A DNA stretch of 28,348 nucleotides from Micavibrio_C sp964577255 (GTDB lineage: Bacteria; Pseudomonadota; Alphaproteobacteria; Micavibrionales; Micavibrionaceae). A program made the position numbers and the translations under genes. Where the stretch lies: positions 1-28,348 of the forward strand of contig CAZNYM010000023.1 of the NCBI GenBank assembly GCA_964577255.1, written 5' to 3'. Position 1 is the first letter of the stretch. Each line of letters opens with the position of its first letter. The notes under the pieces are model-generated. The model saw only the letters and a list, made by a program, of their open reading frames with translations, was not told the origin of the DNA and ran no database searches. This document shows, piece after piece, positions 15,122-22,858 of the stretch.

Positions 15122-15622
15122 CTAGAAGCCCCGGCCGCCCTTTTTCATGTTGAGCAGCTGGCCCGGCTTGATCTTGGGCGATTTGCTGCTGCCGCCCTGC
15201 TGGTCGGCGAAGCGTTCGCGGGAGTGGAAGGCGGCTTCGAGCAGTTCGTCAAAGTCAGGAATATTGCCGCCGATCAGCTCCTGCACCACCGCATTGAAGA
15301 ATTTGGCCGCCTTTTCTTCCCAGTTGTATTTGTCCTGGCCGTAGGGTTCACCGCGGATCTTGAATACCGTGAGCGTCCATTCCCCATCGGAGGCGGGCTT
15401 GCATTTGAGAAAGCAGATCTGCTCCATCGGTTTTTTTCCGGTGGGGGGCGTGTCATGCATCAGCTGGATCTCGCCTTCCACCTCGTCGCCCGAGTCATTC
15501 ATGCGGATCTCGGCGTTGCAGGTGCGCCCCGCCGCCGCCGCCGACCAGGGCACGGTCTCGTAGGCGCCGGGCACATAACCCACGCCCAGCTTGTCCATCA
15601 GGTCTTTCACACTCACGCGCAT
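15122..15622 (-). CDS. Uncharacterised conserved-looking protein
   Basis: A 166-residue soluble protein beginning MRVSVKDLMDKLG at the ATG 15622. A GTG at 15655 would extend it but overlaps the candidate -10 box. The body has a beta-rich stretch (AEIRMNDSGDEVEGEIQLMH), a charged helix (WEEKAAKFFNAVVQELI) and a Gly/Lys-rich tail ending KKGGRGF. No family recognised. Two cysteines (ICFLKC) could bind metal or be incidental. It follows xseA on the same strand by 75 bases but seems to have its own promoter. Confidence 0.65.
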   Translation of the reverse strand: MRVSVKDLMDKLGVGYVPGAYETVPWSAAAAGRTCNAEIRMNDSGDEVEGEIQLMHDTPPTGKKPMEQICFLKCKPASDGEWTLTVFKIRGEPYGQDKYNWEEKAAKFFNAVVQELIGGNIPDFDELLEAAFHSRERFADQQGGSSKSPKIKPGQLLNMKKGGRGF

Positions 15623-15631
15623 GATAGGTAC

Positions 15632-15637
15632 ATTATA
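15632..15637 (-). promoter_or_regulatory. Consensus -10 box 9 bases before the start codon
   Basis: A perfect TATAAT on the minus strand, 9 bases before the ATG at 15622, predicts a nearly leaderless mRNA. No good -35 is seen at the usual distance. Confidence 0.4.
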
Positions 15638-15697
15638 CTCCAAAAGCGGGGCCACCGTAGCGGTTTCACCCTGGTTTTGAAAGAAAAACCCGTATTT

Positions 15698-17059
15698 TTA
15701 GCGGGAAACGGCTTTTAGGCGCGCTTTGCCGTGCAATTCTATGTCGAGAACGGTGCCAGACGGGGCATCGGATGCGGCAGTGACGATCTTTCCACTCTCC
15801 GCGCGCACCACGGCGTAACCTCTTTCCAGCACGCTTTCGTACGACAGGCTTTTCAGCATGCGGCAGGCGTGGTCGATCTGCTTTTTACGATCGTCAAGCA
15901 GGCGCGGCCATGCCGCCGCAAGTTGTTCGCCGCGCAGGGTCAACAGTTTTCCGGCTTCGGCCAGGCGCTGACGCGGCGCGGGCAGCGCGCCGCTCAGGCG
16001 CGCCAGCCGCGTTTCGCATTGCCTGATGACGCGCTCAAGGCCGCTATCAACCCGGTGCGCGGCGTGATCGAGCATCTGGGTTTTCAGTTCCAGAAGCCGC
16101 GCGGGATCGCCCAGCCGCTTGCTCAGTCCCGCGATTCGCTCGCCCTGCAGGCTCAGCAGGCGTTCAAGCGTGCGGCTCAGGCGGTGTTCCTGCGTATGCA
16201 GCTGTTCACGCAGCGCGCTTCTGACCGGCACCGCCATTTCCGCTGCCGCCGTGGGTGTTGGCGCGCGGCGGTCGGCCGCGTGGTCGATCAGGGTGGTATC
16301 GGTTTCATGCCCGACGGCGGAGATAAGCGGGATCGAGCAAGAGGCGGCGGCACGGACGACAATCTCTTCGTTGAACGCCATTAAATCTTCAAGCGACCCG
16401 CCGCCGCGCGCGACGATCAGAACATCCGGACGCGGCACGGGCCCGTTGGCGGGCAGCGCATCGAAGCCGCGTATCGCCGCCGCGATCTGTGCGGCCGCGT
16501 CCTCGCCCTGCACCGCCACCGGCCAGAGGATGACCGGGCGGGGAAAGCGGTCGGCGAGGCGGTGGAGGATGTCGCGGATCACCGCGCCGGTCGGCGAGGT
16601 GATGACGCCGATCACTTCCGGCAGATAAGGCAGTTCTTTCTTGCGCGCGGGATCGAACAGCCCCTCGGCCGCGAGTTTCTTGCGCCGATCCTCAAGCATT
16701 TTCAGAAGCGCGCCTTCGCCCGCCAGCTCGATATTGTCGACGACGATCTGGTAACGCGAGGATTTGGGATAGCTCGACACTTTGCCGGTGCAGGTGACTT
16801 CAAGCCCGTCCTCGGGCTTCACCTTCAGGCGCGCAAGCGTGCCGCGCCAGCACACGATGTTGATGACCGCGTCTTCGTCCTTGATGTCGCCGTAGAGATG
16901 GCCGGAGGAGGCAAGCTTCAGTCCCGAAAGTTCGCCGCGCACGCGCACGCGCCCGAACGTTTCCTCGAGCGTCTGGCGCAGCGCGGAGGCCAGCCCGGAA
17001 ACGCTCATTTCCGGGACGTTGCTGCGCGGCGGCATGGGCACGAGGCTGTCTGTTGTCAT
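15698..17059 (-). CDS. xseA: Exodeoxyribonuclease VII large subunit
   Basis: A 453-residue protein. The N-terminal OB-fold reads EMSVSGLASALRQTLEETFG then RGELSGLKLASSGHLYGDIK. The catalytic core contains IGVITSPTGAVIRDILHRL, DVLIVARGGGSLEDLMAFN, and AVGHETDTTLIDHAADRRAP. A long coiled-coil region for XseB binding follows (about 280-410), then a C-terminal beta segment beginning VLERGYAVV. XseA with XseB degrades single-stranded DNA in mismatch repair and damage tolerance. xseB is not adjacent. The start ATG at 17059 diverges from putA with 55 bases between. Confidence 0.96.
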   Translation of the reverse strand: MTTDSLVPMPPRSNVPEMSVSGLASALRQTLEETFGRVRVRGELSGLKLASSGHLYGDIKDEDAVINIVCWRGTLARLKVKPEDGLEVTCTGKVSSYPKSSRYQIVVDNIELAGEGALLKMLEDRRKKLAAEGLFDPARKKELPYLPEVIGVITSPTGAVIRDILHRLADRFPRPVILWPVAVQGEDAAAQIAAAIRGFDALPANGPVPRPDVLIVARGGGSLEDLMAFNEEIVVRAAASCSIPLISAVGHETDTTLIDHAADRRAPTPTAAAEMAVPVRSALREQLHTQEHRLSRTLERLLSLQGERIAGLSKRLGDPARLLELKTQMLDHAAHRVDSGLERVIRQCETRLARLSGALPAPRQRLAEAGKLLTLRGEQLAAAWPRLLDDRKKQIDHACRMLKSLSYESVLERGYAVVRAESGKIVTAASDAPSGTVLDIELHGKARLKAVSR

Positions 17060-17114
17060 TCCTTGCGGATCATATAGAGTCTGGATCTGAAAGCAAGAAT
17101 GCCGGAGTAAGAAT

Positions 17115-20100
17115 ATGCCGCCTGCGCTCAGCGCTCTGATCTACGCCGATGAAAAGCAATGCGTGAACGCTCTGCTGGAATCGCTGCCCTGGGACGATGC
17201 CCGCCGCATGCGGGTGCAGCGTGCCGCCGAGACCACCATCGAAAAAATCCGCAGTGCGAAACGCAAGCTTGGCGAGCTGGAAAGCTTCCTGCGCGAATAT
17301 GGGCTTGATACCGAGGAAGGGCTTGCGCTCATGACGCTCGCCGAGGCGCTTTTGCGCATTCCCGACGCGCCGACCGCGCACGCCCTGATCCGCGACAAGA
17401 TGAAAGCCGCCGCATGGCTTTCCAGCCAGGGCGAAAGCCAGGATTTGCTGATGAAGGCCGCCGGTCTCGGCCTGTCGCTCACGCGCATGACGCTCGATTC
17501 TGCCCTTGGCAAGCTGGGCGAGCCGGTGATCCGCAAGGCGCTCGTCGAGGCGCTCGGTATCATGGGCCGCCAGTTCGTCCTGGGCCGCAGCATCGAGGAA
17601 GGACTGAAGAACGCCGGAGCCTACCATAAGAAAGGCTACCGCCTGTCCTACGACATGCTGGGCGAAGGCGCGCGCACGCGGGAAGACGCCGAGCGTTATT
17701 TCGAATCCTACCGTCACGCGCTCGAGGAAATCGGCAAGGTCCCCGCCGCGGCGGAAAAAATGCGCGACGGGCTTTCGGTCAAGCTTTCGGCGCTGCATCC
17801 GCGTTACAGCGCGGCGCAGGAAAGCGATTGCGTGCCCGCGCTCACCGAAAAGCTGCGCGTACTTGCGGTATTGGCGGCCCGCAGCAACACGCCGCTCACG
17901 GTCGATGCCGAGGAAGTCGACCGGCTGGCGCTTTCGCTCGCAATCATCGGCAACACGATGGAGGATCCCGCTCTGTCGGGCTGGGAAGGGTTTGGCCTCG
18001 CCGTGCAGGCCTATCAGAAGCGCTGCCCCGCCGTGGTGGAATGGTGCGCGGAACAGGCGCAGGCGCGCGGGCGGCGGATGCAGGTGCGCCTGGTCAAGGG
18101 CGCGTACTGGGATGCCGAGATCAAGCGTGCGCAGGTGATGGGCCTGCCCGATTACCCCGTCTTTACGCGCAAGGAAAACACCGATCTTTCGTACATCGCC
18201 GGCGCCGCGCGGCTGCTTGCGCACCGCGACCGGCTTTACCCGATGCTGGCGACGCATAACGCCCATACTGTCTGCGCTGTGCTCGATCTCGCGGGCGGCG
18301 ACCGGAGCGGTTTTGAATTCCAGCGCCTGCACGGCATGGGCGAGACGCTGCACGACCTGGTGCTGGCCGAGCATGGCATTACGGTCGCCATTTACGCCCC
18401 CTGCGGGACGCATCAGGACCTTCTGCCTTATCTTGTGCGCCGTTTGCTCGAGAACGGCGCCAACAGCTCGTTCGTCAACCGGCTGCTCGATCCGCGCGTG
18501 CCGGCGGCCGACGCGGCGGCCGATCCGGTGACGGACGCCCGCAACCATCCTTCGCGGCGGCACGGCCGCATTGCGTTGCCCGCTCATATATATGGCGGGC
18601 GAACGGCTGCTGCCGGGCTCGATCTGGCTGAGGAATCGCACCGCCTGCCGCTCGCGCGGGCGATGCGGGAAGAAAAGGCGGCGGAAGCGGCCCCCCTGAT
18701 CGACGGCAAAGCCGTGAAGACAGGCGCGGCCTTTGATGTGCTTAATCCCGCCGATCACGGGCAGGTCGCGGGGAAAGTCTGGAACGCCGATGACGCCGCG
18801 ATTGAAAAAGCGTTCGCGGTCAGCCGGACGGGTTTCTCCCGGTGGTCGCGCGCGCAGGCAGGCGAACGGGCGGCGGCGCTTGAGCGGGCGGCCGACCTGC
18901 TCGAGAAAAACCGCGCCGAACTGATGATGCTGTGCGTGCGCGAAGCGGGCAAGACGCTTGACGACGCCCAGGCCGAGATTCGCGAGGCGGTCGATTTCTG
19001 CCGCTATTACGCGCAGGAAGGGCGGAAAGTTTTCGCCGATGCCGGCGAGAAAATGCCGGGCCCGACGGGTGAAAGAAATATCCTCACTTTGCACGGCCGC
19101 GGCGTGTTCGTGTGCATCAGCCCATGGAATTTTCCGCTGGCGATTTTCATGGGGCAGGTTGCCGCCGCGCTGATGGCGGGCAACGCCGTGATCGCCAAGC
19201 CGGCCGAGCAGACGCCGCTGGTTGCCTTCCGCGCGACGCAGATTTTACACGAGGCCGGCATTCCCGCGTCCGCGCTGCAGCTTGTTACCGGCGATGGCGC
19301 CGCGGGCGCGAAGCTGGTGGCGCACAAGGATGTGGCGGGCGTGACTTTCACCGGATCGACGGAAGTAGCGCGGTTGATCAACCGCGCGCTGGCGGCCAAG
19401 GACGGGCCGATCGTGCCGCTGATCGCCGAAACCGGGGGCCAGAACGCGATGATCGTCGATTCTTCCGCCCTGACCGAGCAGGTGGTGGACGATGTGATCA
19501 CAAGCGCGTTCGGTTCGACCGGCCAGCGCTGCAGCGCGCTGCGGGTTTTGTACGTGCAGGAGGAAATCGCCGATAAAACCATCGCCATGTTGAGGGGCGC
19601 GCTGGCGCTGCGCCGTGTCGGCGATCCATTCGATTATGCCACCGACACGGGGCCGGTGATCGACGAAACCGCCTTGCGCACGCTGGAAGCACATGCGCAG
19701 GAAATGACGCGCGCCGGCAAGCTGATCGCCGCCGCGCCGCTATCTGATGACATGAAGCACAAAGGATATTTTTTCGCGCCCGTAGCTTATGAGATCGGCA
19801 GCATCCGCCTGCTCGCGCGCGAAGTGTTCGGGCCGGTTCTGCATGTGATCCGCTATAAAAGCGCGGATCTGGACAAGGTTCTGGACGATATCAACGGCAC
19901 CGGCTACGGCCTGACCTTCGGTCTGCATACGCGCCTATCCTCGACCATGGGGCGGGTGGCGGAAGCGACGCAGGCGGGCAACGTCTATATCAACCGCACA
20001 ATGATCGGCGCGGTGGTGGGCGTGCAGCCTTTCGGCGGGCAGGGGCTGTCCGGCACGGGGCCCAAGGCGGGCGGCCCGCATTATCTGCCGCGCTTCGCCA

Positions 20101-20171
20101 CAGAAAAAGTCGTCAGCACCGACACCACGCGTCAGGGTGGCAATGCCGCGCTCGTTTCCCTGCGCGAGTGA
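17115..20171 (+). CDS. putA: Bifunctional proline dehydrogenase / L-glutamate gamma-semialdehyde dehydrogenase
   Basis: A 1018-residue PutA that oxidises proline to glutamate in two steps with substrate channelling. The FAD-binding proline dehydrogenase barrel fills about 60-470 (VRLVKGAYWDAEIKRAQ, ATHNAHTV, LLENGANSSFVNRLLD). The aldehyde dehydrogenase domain fills about 540-1000, with FVCISPWNFPLAIF, VTFTGSTEVA, catalytic Glu772 (AETGGQNA) and Cys806 (GSTGQRCSAL), 34 residues apart as usual. There is no N-terminal ribbon-helix-helix DNA-binding domain, so it is a short PutA that does not act as its own repressor, as is typical outside enteric bacteria. The start ATG at 17115 diverges from xseA. 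Confidence 0.97.
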   Translation: MPPALSALIYADEKQCVNALLESLPWDDARRMRVQRAAETTIEKIRSAKRKLGELESFLREYGLDTEEGLALMTLAEALLRIPDAPTAHALIRDKMKAAAWLSSQGESQDLLMKAAGLGLSLTRMTLDSALGKLGEPVIRKALVEALGIMGRQFVLGRSIEEGLKNAGAYHKKGYRLSYDMLGEGARTREDAERYFESYRHALEEIGKVPAAAEKMRDGLSVKLSALHPRYSAAQESDCVPALTEKLRVLAVLAARSNTPLTVDAEEVDRLALSLAIIGNTMEDPALSGWEGFGLAVQAYQKRCPAVVEWCAEQAQARGRRMQVRLVKGAYWDAEIKRAQVMGLPDYPVFTRKENTDLSYIAGAARLLAHRDRLYPMLATHNAHTVCAVLDLAGGDRSGFEFQRLHGMGETLHDLVLAEHGITVAIYAPCGTHQDLLPYLVRRLLENGANSSFVNRLLDPRVPAADAAADPVTDARNHPSRRHGRIALPAHIYGGRTAAAGLDLAEESHRLPLARAMREEKAAEAAPLIDGKAVKTGAAFDVLNPADHGQVAGKVWNADDAAIEKAFAVSRTGFSRWSRAQAGERAAALERAADLLEKNRAELMMLCVREAGKTLDDAQAEIREAVDFCRYYAQEGRKVFADAGEKMPGPTGERNILTLHGRGVFVCISPWNFPLAIFMGQVAAALMAGNAVIAKPAEQTPLVAFRATQILHEAGIPASALQLVTGDGAAGAKLVAHKDVAGVTFTGSTEVARLINRALAAKDGPIVPLIAETGGQNAMIVDSSALTEQVVDDVITSAFGSTGQRCSALRVLYVQEEIADKTIAMLRGALALRRVGDPFDYATDTGPVIDETALRTLEAHAQEMTRAGKLIAAAPLSDDMKHKGYFFAPVAYEIGSIRLLAREVFGPVLHVIRYKSADLDKVLDDINGTGYGLTFGLHTRLSSTMGRVAEATQAGNVYINRTMIGAVVGVQPFGGQGLSGTGPKAGGPHYLPRFATEKVVSTDTTRQGGNAALVSLRE

Positions 20172-20224
20172 AAAACCCAAAAACCGCCTTTCTTTCGCCG
20201 GGTTTTGCCGCTACGAATAGCAGC

Positions 20225-20860
20225 ATGAAAACGTTTTTTCTCGCCTGTCTCGCCGTGTTTATGCTGGCGGCGCCCGCCCGGGCGCAGGAGCCGGTTGCCG
20301 CGCCCGCGCCGGACTTCAAGAACGAGATCATCCAGGCCGAAGCTTATCTGCAGGCGCTCAAGACCGCCAAGGCGCGCTTTCTGCAGACCGCGCCCGACGG
20401 GCGGCAGATGATCGGCACGTTCTATCTCAACCGGCCGGGGCGCCTGCGCTTCGAATACGATCCGCCGGTCAACGATTTCGTGGTGGCCGACGGGCTGTTT
20501 ATCTATTTCTACGATTCCCAGCTGGGCGAGCAGAGCAACGCGCCGATCGGCCAGACCATGGCGGATTTCCTCCTGCGTGAGGACCTGAAGATGAGCGGCG
20601 ACATCCAGATCGCGGGCGTCAAGCGCGGCGGCGACCTGCTGCAGATTACACTGACGCAGGCCAAGGATCCGGAAGCCGGATCGCTGACGCTTGGATTTTC
20701 GGAGAACCCCATGCAGCTTCGCAAATGGCGCGTGCTCGATTCGCAGGGCAACGTGACGGAAGTGGAATTGTTCCAGATGCAGGCGGGCGGCAAGCTGGCT
20801 TCGGATCTATTCGTTTACGTCGACCCGAAAAAGGCCGTGGGCCGGACTTACAACCAATAA
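20225..20860 (+). CDS. lolA: LolA-family outer-membrane lipoprotein carrier protein
   Basis: A 211-residue periplasmic protein. Translation from the ATG at 20225 opens directly on a signal peptide (MKTFFLACLAVFMLAAPARA, cleavage near ARA-QE). The mature part carries LolA family blocks: AEAYLQALKTAKARFLQTAP, GTFYLNRPGRLRFEYDPP, then FVVADGLFIYFYDSQLGE and PMQLRKWRVLDSQGNVTEV. LolA shuttles lipoproteins from LolCDE to the outer membrane. An in-frame upstream start at 20168 overlaps putA and adds residues before the signal peptide, so it is rejected. The gap to putA is 53 bases and to recR 13 bases, suggesting lolA-recR co-transcription. Confidence 0.88.
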   Translation: MKTFFLACLAVFMLAAPARAQEPVAAPAPDFKNEIIQAEAYLQALKTAKARFLQTAPDGRQMIGTFYLNRPGRLRFEYDPPVNDFVVADGLFIYFYDSQLGEQSNAPIGQTMADFLLREDLKMSGDIQIAGVKRGGDLLQITLTQAKDPEAGSLTLGFSENPMQLRKWRVLDSQGNVTEVELFQMQAGGKLASDLFVYVDPKKAVGRTYNQ

Positions 20861-20873
20861 CGGGAAAACGCGG

Positions 20874-21491
20874 ATGTACGAAGACAACAACACCGCCGGA
20901 CCTCTGGACCTGCTGATCCGCGCCCTTGCCGGGCTGCCCGGCCTGGGGCCGCGCTCGGCGCGGCGCATCGCCCTTCATCTGCTGACGCACAAGAACAAGA
21001 CCATGCTGCCGCTGACCGAAGCTTTGCAGCGCACGGCCGCGCAGGTGATGACCTGCGGCGTGTGCGGCAATCTCGATCTCAACGATCCCTGCCGCATCTG
21101 CCGCGACGAAAGGCGCGTGGCTTCGACGCTCTGCGTGATCGCGTCGGTCGCCGACCTGTGGGCGATCGAGCGCTCGGGCGCCTATCGCGGGCGCTATCAT
21201 ATTCTGGGCGGCGTTCTCTCGGCGCTCGACGGCGTGGGGCCGGACCAGCTCAATCTGCAGGGCCTGTTCGGCCGCGTGGCGGCGGGTGGAATCAACGAAG
21301 TGATTCTGGCGCTTGCCGCCACGGTCGACGGCCAGGCCACCGCCCATTACATCGCCGATCACCTGCAGCGCCGCAGCCCGGGCGTGAAGATCACGCGCCT
21401 GGCGCACGGCGTGCCGGTGGGCGGGGAGCTTGACTATCTCGACGAAGGCACCATCGCCACGGCGCTGAAATCGCGCGCGGCGGTGGCCTGA
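20874..21491 (+). CDS. recR: Recombination mediator RecR
   Basis: A 205-residue RecR that acts with RecO and RecF to load RecA on gapped DNA. It shows the helix-hairpin-helix (LAGLPGLGPRSARRIALHLL), the four-cysteine zinc finger C61-x2-C64-x8-C73-x2-C76, and the Toprim domain beginning STLCVIASVADLWAIERSG and continuing through YHILGGVLSALDGVGP. The C-terminal ITRLAHGVPVGGELDYLDE is typical. It lacks dnaX and ybaB beside it, a common pairing elsewhere. It converges with the phage-like gene at 21496, 4 bases apart. Confidence 0.96.
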   Translation: MYEDNNTAGPLDLLIRALAGLPGLGPRSARRIALHLLTHKNKTMLPLTEALQRTAAQVMTCGVCGNLDLNDPCRICRDERRVASTLCVIASVADLWAIERSGAYRGRYHILGGVLSALDGVGPDQLNLQGLFGRVAAGGINEVILALAATVDGQATAHYIADHLQRRSPGVKITRLAHGVPVGGELDYLDEGTIATALKSRAAVA

Positions 21492-21495
21492 TTTT

Positions 21496-21837
21496 TCATT
21501 CCTTCTCGGAAATATACAGCGTGCCGTTCTCGGCGGTGGCGCGCAGCGCCGCGATGTGGGTATAGAACCCGACCTTGCCGCCGCCGATGGCGAAATCGTA
21601 GTAAACGTTGGCGGGAAAGTAATGATCGGTCGCGGCCGCCGTCACGCCCGAACCGCCGAAGCGCACATACATAGGCACGGTGGCGTACAGGCTGACCACG
21701 CGCGTGGCGGAGTCGAAGGCGGTGCTGTTGCGGGCGGAGGTGTTGGTGACGCTGATGCTGTGCGCGCCGTCGGGGTTGCGCAGGCGCACGGCGGGGATGA
21801 CGTTGTCTTCGCTGTCTTTGGGGAGCAGGGTGGGCAT
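21496..21837 (-). CDS. Phage-structural-like small protein under SOS control
   Basis: A 113-residue protein from the ATG at 21837 (MPTLLPKDSE), with AAGGA upstream. It is beta-rich, without signal or membrane segments. The style (SISVTNTSARNSTAF, YVRFGGSGVTAAATDHYFP, ATAENGTLYISEKE) resembles small virion proteins of alphaproteobacterial prophages, such as decoration or tail accessory proteins; this is recognition by pattern, not a proven family. No other phage gene is adjacent: recR lies on one side and lptB on the other. Its promoter contains a perfect alphaproteobacterial LexA box, and two tandem terminators lie in the leader. Together these point to a lone SOS-inducible prophage-derived gene. 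Confidence 0.65.
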   Translation of the reverse strand: MPTLLPKDSEDNVIPAVRLRNPDGAHSISVTNTSARNSTAFDSATRVVSLYATVPMYVRFGGSGVTAAATDHYFPANVYYDFAIGGGKVGFYTHIAALRATAENGTLYISEKE

Positions 21838-21871
21838 GGTGAAATCCTTTTCTGGAAGCGGGTTGGCAAAA

Positions 21872-21913
21872 TAAAAAACCCGCCGCGACCGGAGGATTCC
21901 GGAGCCGGGCGGG
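21872..21913 (-). terminator. Second intrinsic terminator in the leader of the phage-like gene
   Basis: On the minus strand, arms at 21908-21913 and 21879-21884 form a 6-bp GC stem enclosing a nested CCGGA/TCCGG hairpin (21889-21893 with 21898-21902). A run of six T (21878-21873) and more T beyond follow. It lies about 40 bases upstream of the start codon. Confidence 0.8.
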
Positions 21914-21917
21914 CATG

Positions 21918-21939
21918 AAAAAAGGGCGGATTCCGCCCT
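21918..21939 (-). terminator. First intrinsic terminator in the leader of the phage-like gene
   Basis: Arms 21933-21939 and 21923-21929 form a perfect 7-bp GC-rich stem with a 3-base loop, followed on the minus strand by six T. It starts 9 bases after the -10 box, so nearly the first transcribed bases fold into a terminator. It can also end lptB transcripts. Confidence 0.82.
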
Positions 21940-21948
21940 GTTCGCGCC

Positions 21949-21978
21949 ATTATGTTCATGAAATGTTCTTTTTGTCAA
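21949..21978 (-). promoter_or_regulatory. Strong sigma-70-type promoter of the phage-like gene
   Basis: On the minus strand, TTGACA (21973-21978, 6/6), an 18-base spacer, and CATAAT (21949-21954, 5/6). The predicted start is near 21942. It lies between the lptB stop and the tandem terminators. Confidence 0.72.
21954..21968. promoter_or_regulatory. LexA (SOS) box, alphaproteobacterial type
   Basis: GTTCATGAAATGTTC is an exact match to the alphaproteobacterial SOS consensus GTTC-N7-GTTC. It fills the spacer between the -35 and -10 and touches the -10 by one base, an ideal place for repression by LexA. Confidence 0.8.
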
Positions 21979-22000
21979 GAGGGGCTGAAAAAGCCCGTGC

Positions 22001-22780
22001 TTACAGCGAGAAGCCTTCGCCGAGATAGACCTTGCGCACGTCGTCGTGGGCGACGATGTCCTCGGGCGCGCCTTCCATCAGCACCTTGCCGTCATGCAGG
22101 ATATAGGCGCGGTCGACGATGCCCAGCGTGTCGCGCACGTTGTGGTCGGTGATCAGCACGCCGATATTCTTGGTCTTGAGATAGGCGATCAGGTTGCGGA
22201 TCTCGCCGACCGCGATCGGGTCGATCCCGGCGAGCGGTTCGTCGAGCAGGATGAATTGCGGCCGGCCGGCCAGCGCCCGGGCGATCTCGACGCGGCGGCG
22301 CTCGCCGCCCGAAAGCGCGATCGCCGGCGTGCGGCGCAAATGGCCGATGGAAAATTCCGCCATCAGGTCCTCAAGCAGCTGCTCCTGCTGGTCGCGGGTC
22401 AGATCCTGCGCTTCGATCACGGCGCGGATATTGTCCTCGACGCTCAGACCCCGAAAGATGGATGATTCCTGCGGCAGGTAGCCCACGCCCAAGCGGGCGC
22501 GGCGGTACATGGGCAGGGCGGTGACGTCCTGGCCGTCGAGCAGGATGGTGCCCGAATCGGCCTTGATCAGGCCGGTGACGATGTAAAAGCAGGTGGTCTT
22601 GCCCGCGCCGTTGGGGCCCAGCAGGGCTACGGCCTCGCCGCGATCGACCCGCAGGCTGACGTCGCGCAGCACCGGGCGCTGCCGGTAATTCTTGGATAAA
22701 TGCTGCACCTGCAAACCCTTGGGAACGGGCTTGAGATGGCGGCGGCGGCGTTTGAGGCGTGTGGCGGGGCTTTCGTCCAT
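22001..22780 (-). CDS. lptB: LPS export ABC transporter ATPase LptB
   Basis: A 259-residue ABC ATPase driving LPS extraction with LptFG and LptC. Walker A is GPNGAGKT (55-62), followed by the Q-loop GYLPQESSIFRGLSVEDN typical of LptB, the signature LSGGERRR, Walker B FILLDEPLAGIDP and the switch ITDHNVRDTL. A basic N-terminal extension of about 20 residues (ATRLKRRRRHLK) precedes the domain, as in many alphaproteobacteria. I chose the ATG at 22780; a TTG at 22819 would make a longer form, but it coincides with a promoter -35. It is the last gene of the rnd-kdsD-lptC-lptA-lptB run; rpoN, which often follows, is absent. Confidence 0.95.
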   Translation of the reverse strand: MDESPATRLKRRRRHLKPVPKGLQVQHLSKNYRQRPVLRDVSLRVDRGEAVALLGPNGAGKTTCFYIVTGLIKADSGTILLDGQDVTALPMYRRARLGVGYLPQESSIFRGLSVEDNIRAVIEAQDLTRDQQEQLLEDLMAEFSIGHLRRTPAIALSGGERRRVEIARALAGRPQFILLDEPLAGIDPIAVGEIRNLIAYLKTKNIGVLITDHNVRDTLGIVDRAYILHDGKVLMEGAPEDIVAHDDVRKVYLGEGFSL

Positions 22781-22789
22781 AAGGGGCTC

Positions 22790-22819
22790 ACTATGCCTTG
22801 AATCGGGGGATTCTGTCAA
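22790..22819 (-). promoter_or_regulatory. Internal promoter before lptB
   Basis: On the minus strand TTGACA (22814-22819), an 18-base spacer and CATAGT (22790-22795). The -10 ends 9 bases before the ATG at 22780, so the transcript would be almost leaderless. It lies in the 78-base gap between lptA and lptB. Confidence 0.5.
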
Positions 22820-22858
22820 ATTTACATAAGGATCGGGACCGTGAAAGCGCGGAAAAGG

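Noticed and set aside
17070..19094. 674-codon minus-strand open frame opposite putA
   Set aside because: The plus strand encodes complete PutA domains; the reverse frame is Arg/His/Gly-rich shadow sequence.
20172..20209. AAAACCC...GGGTTTT inverted repeat after putA
   Set aside because: Only 7 bp with a loop of about 20 bases; too weak to call a terminator.
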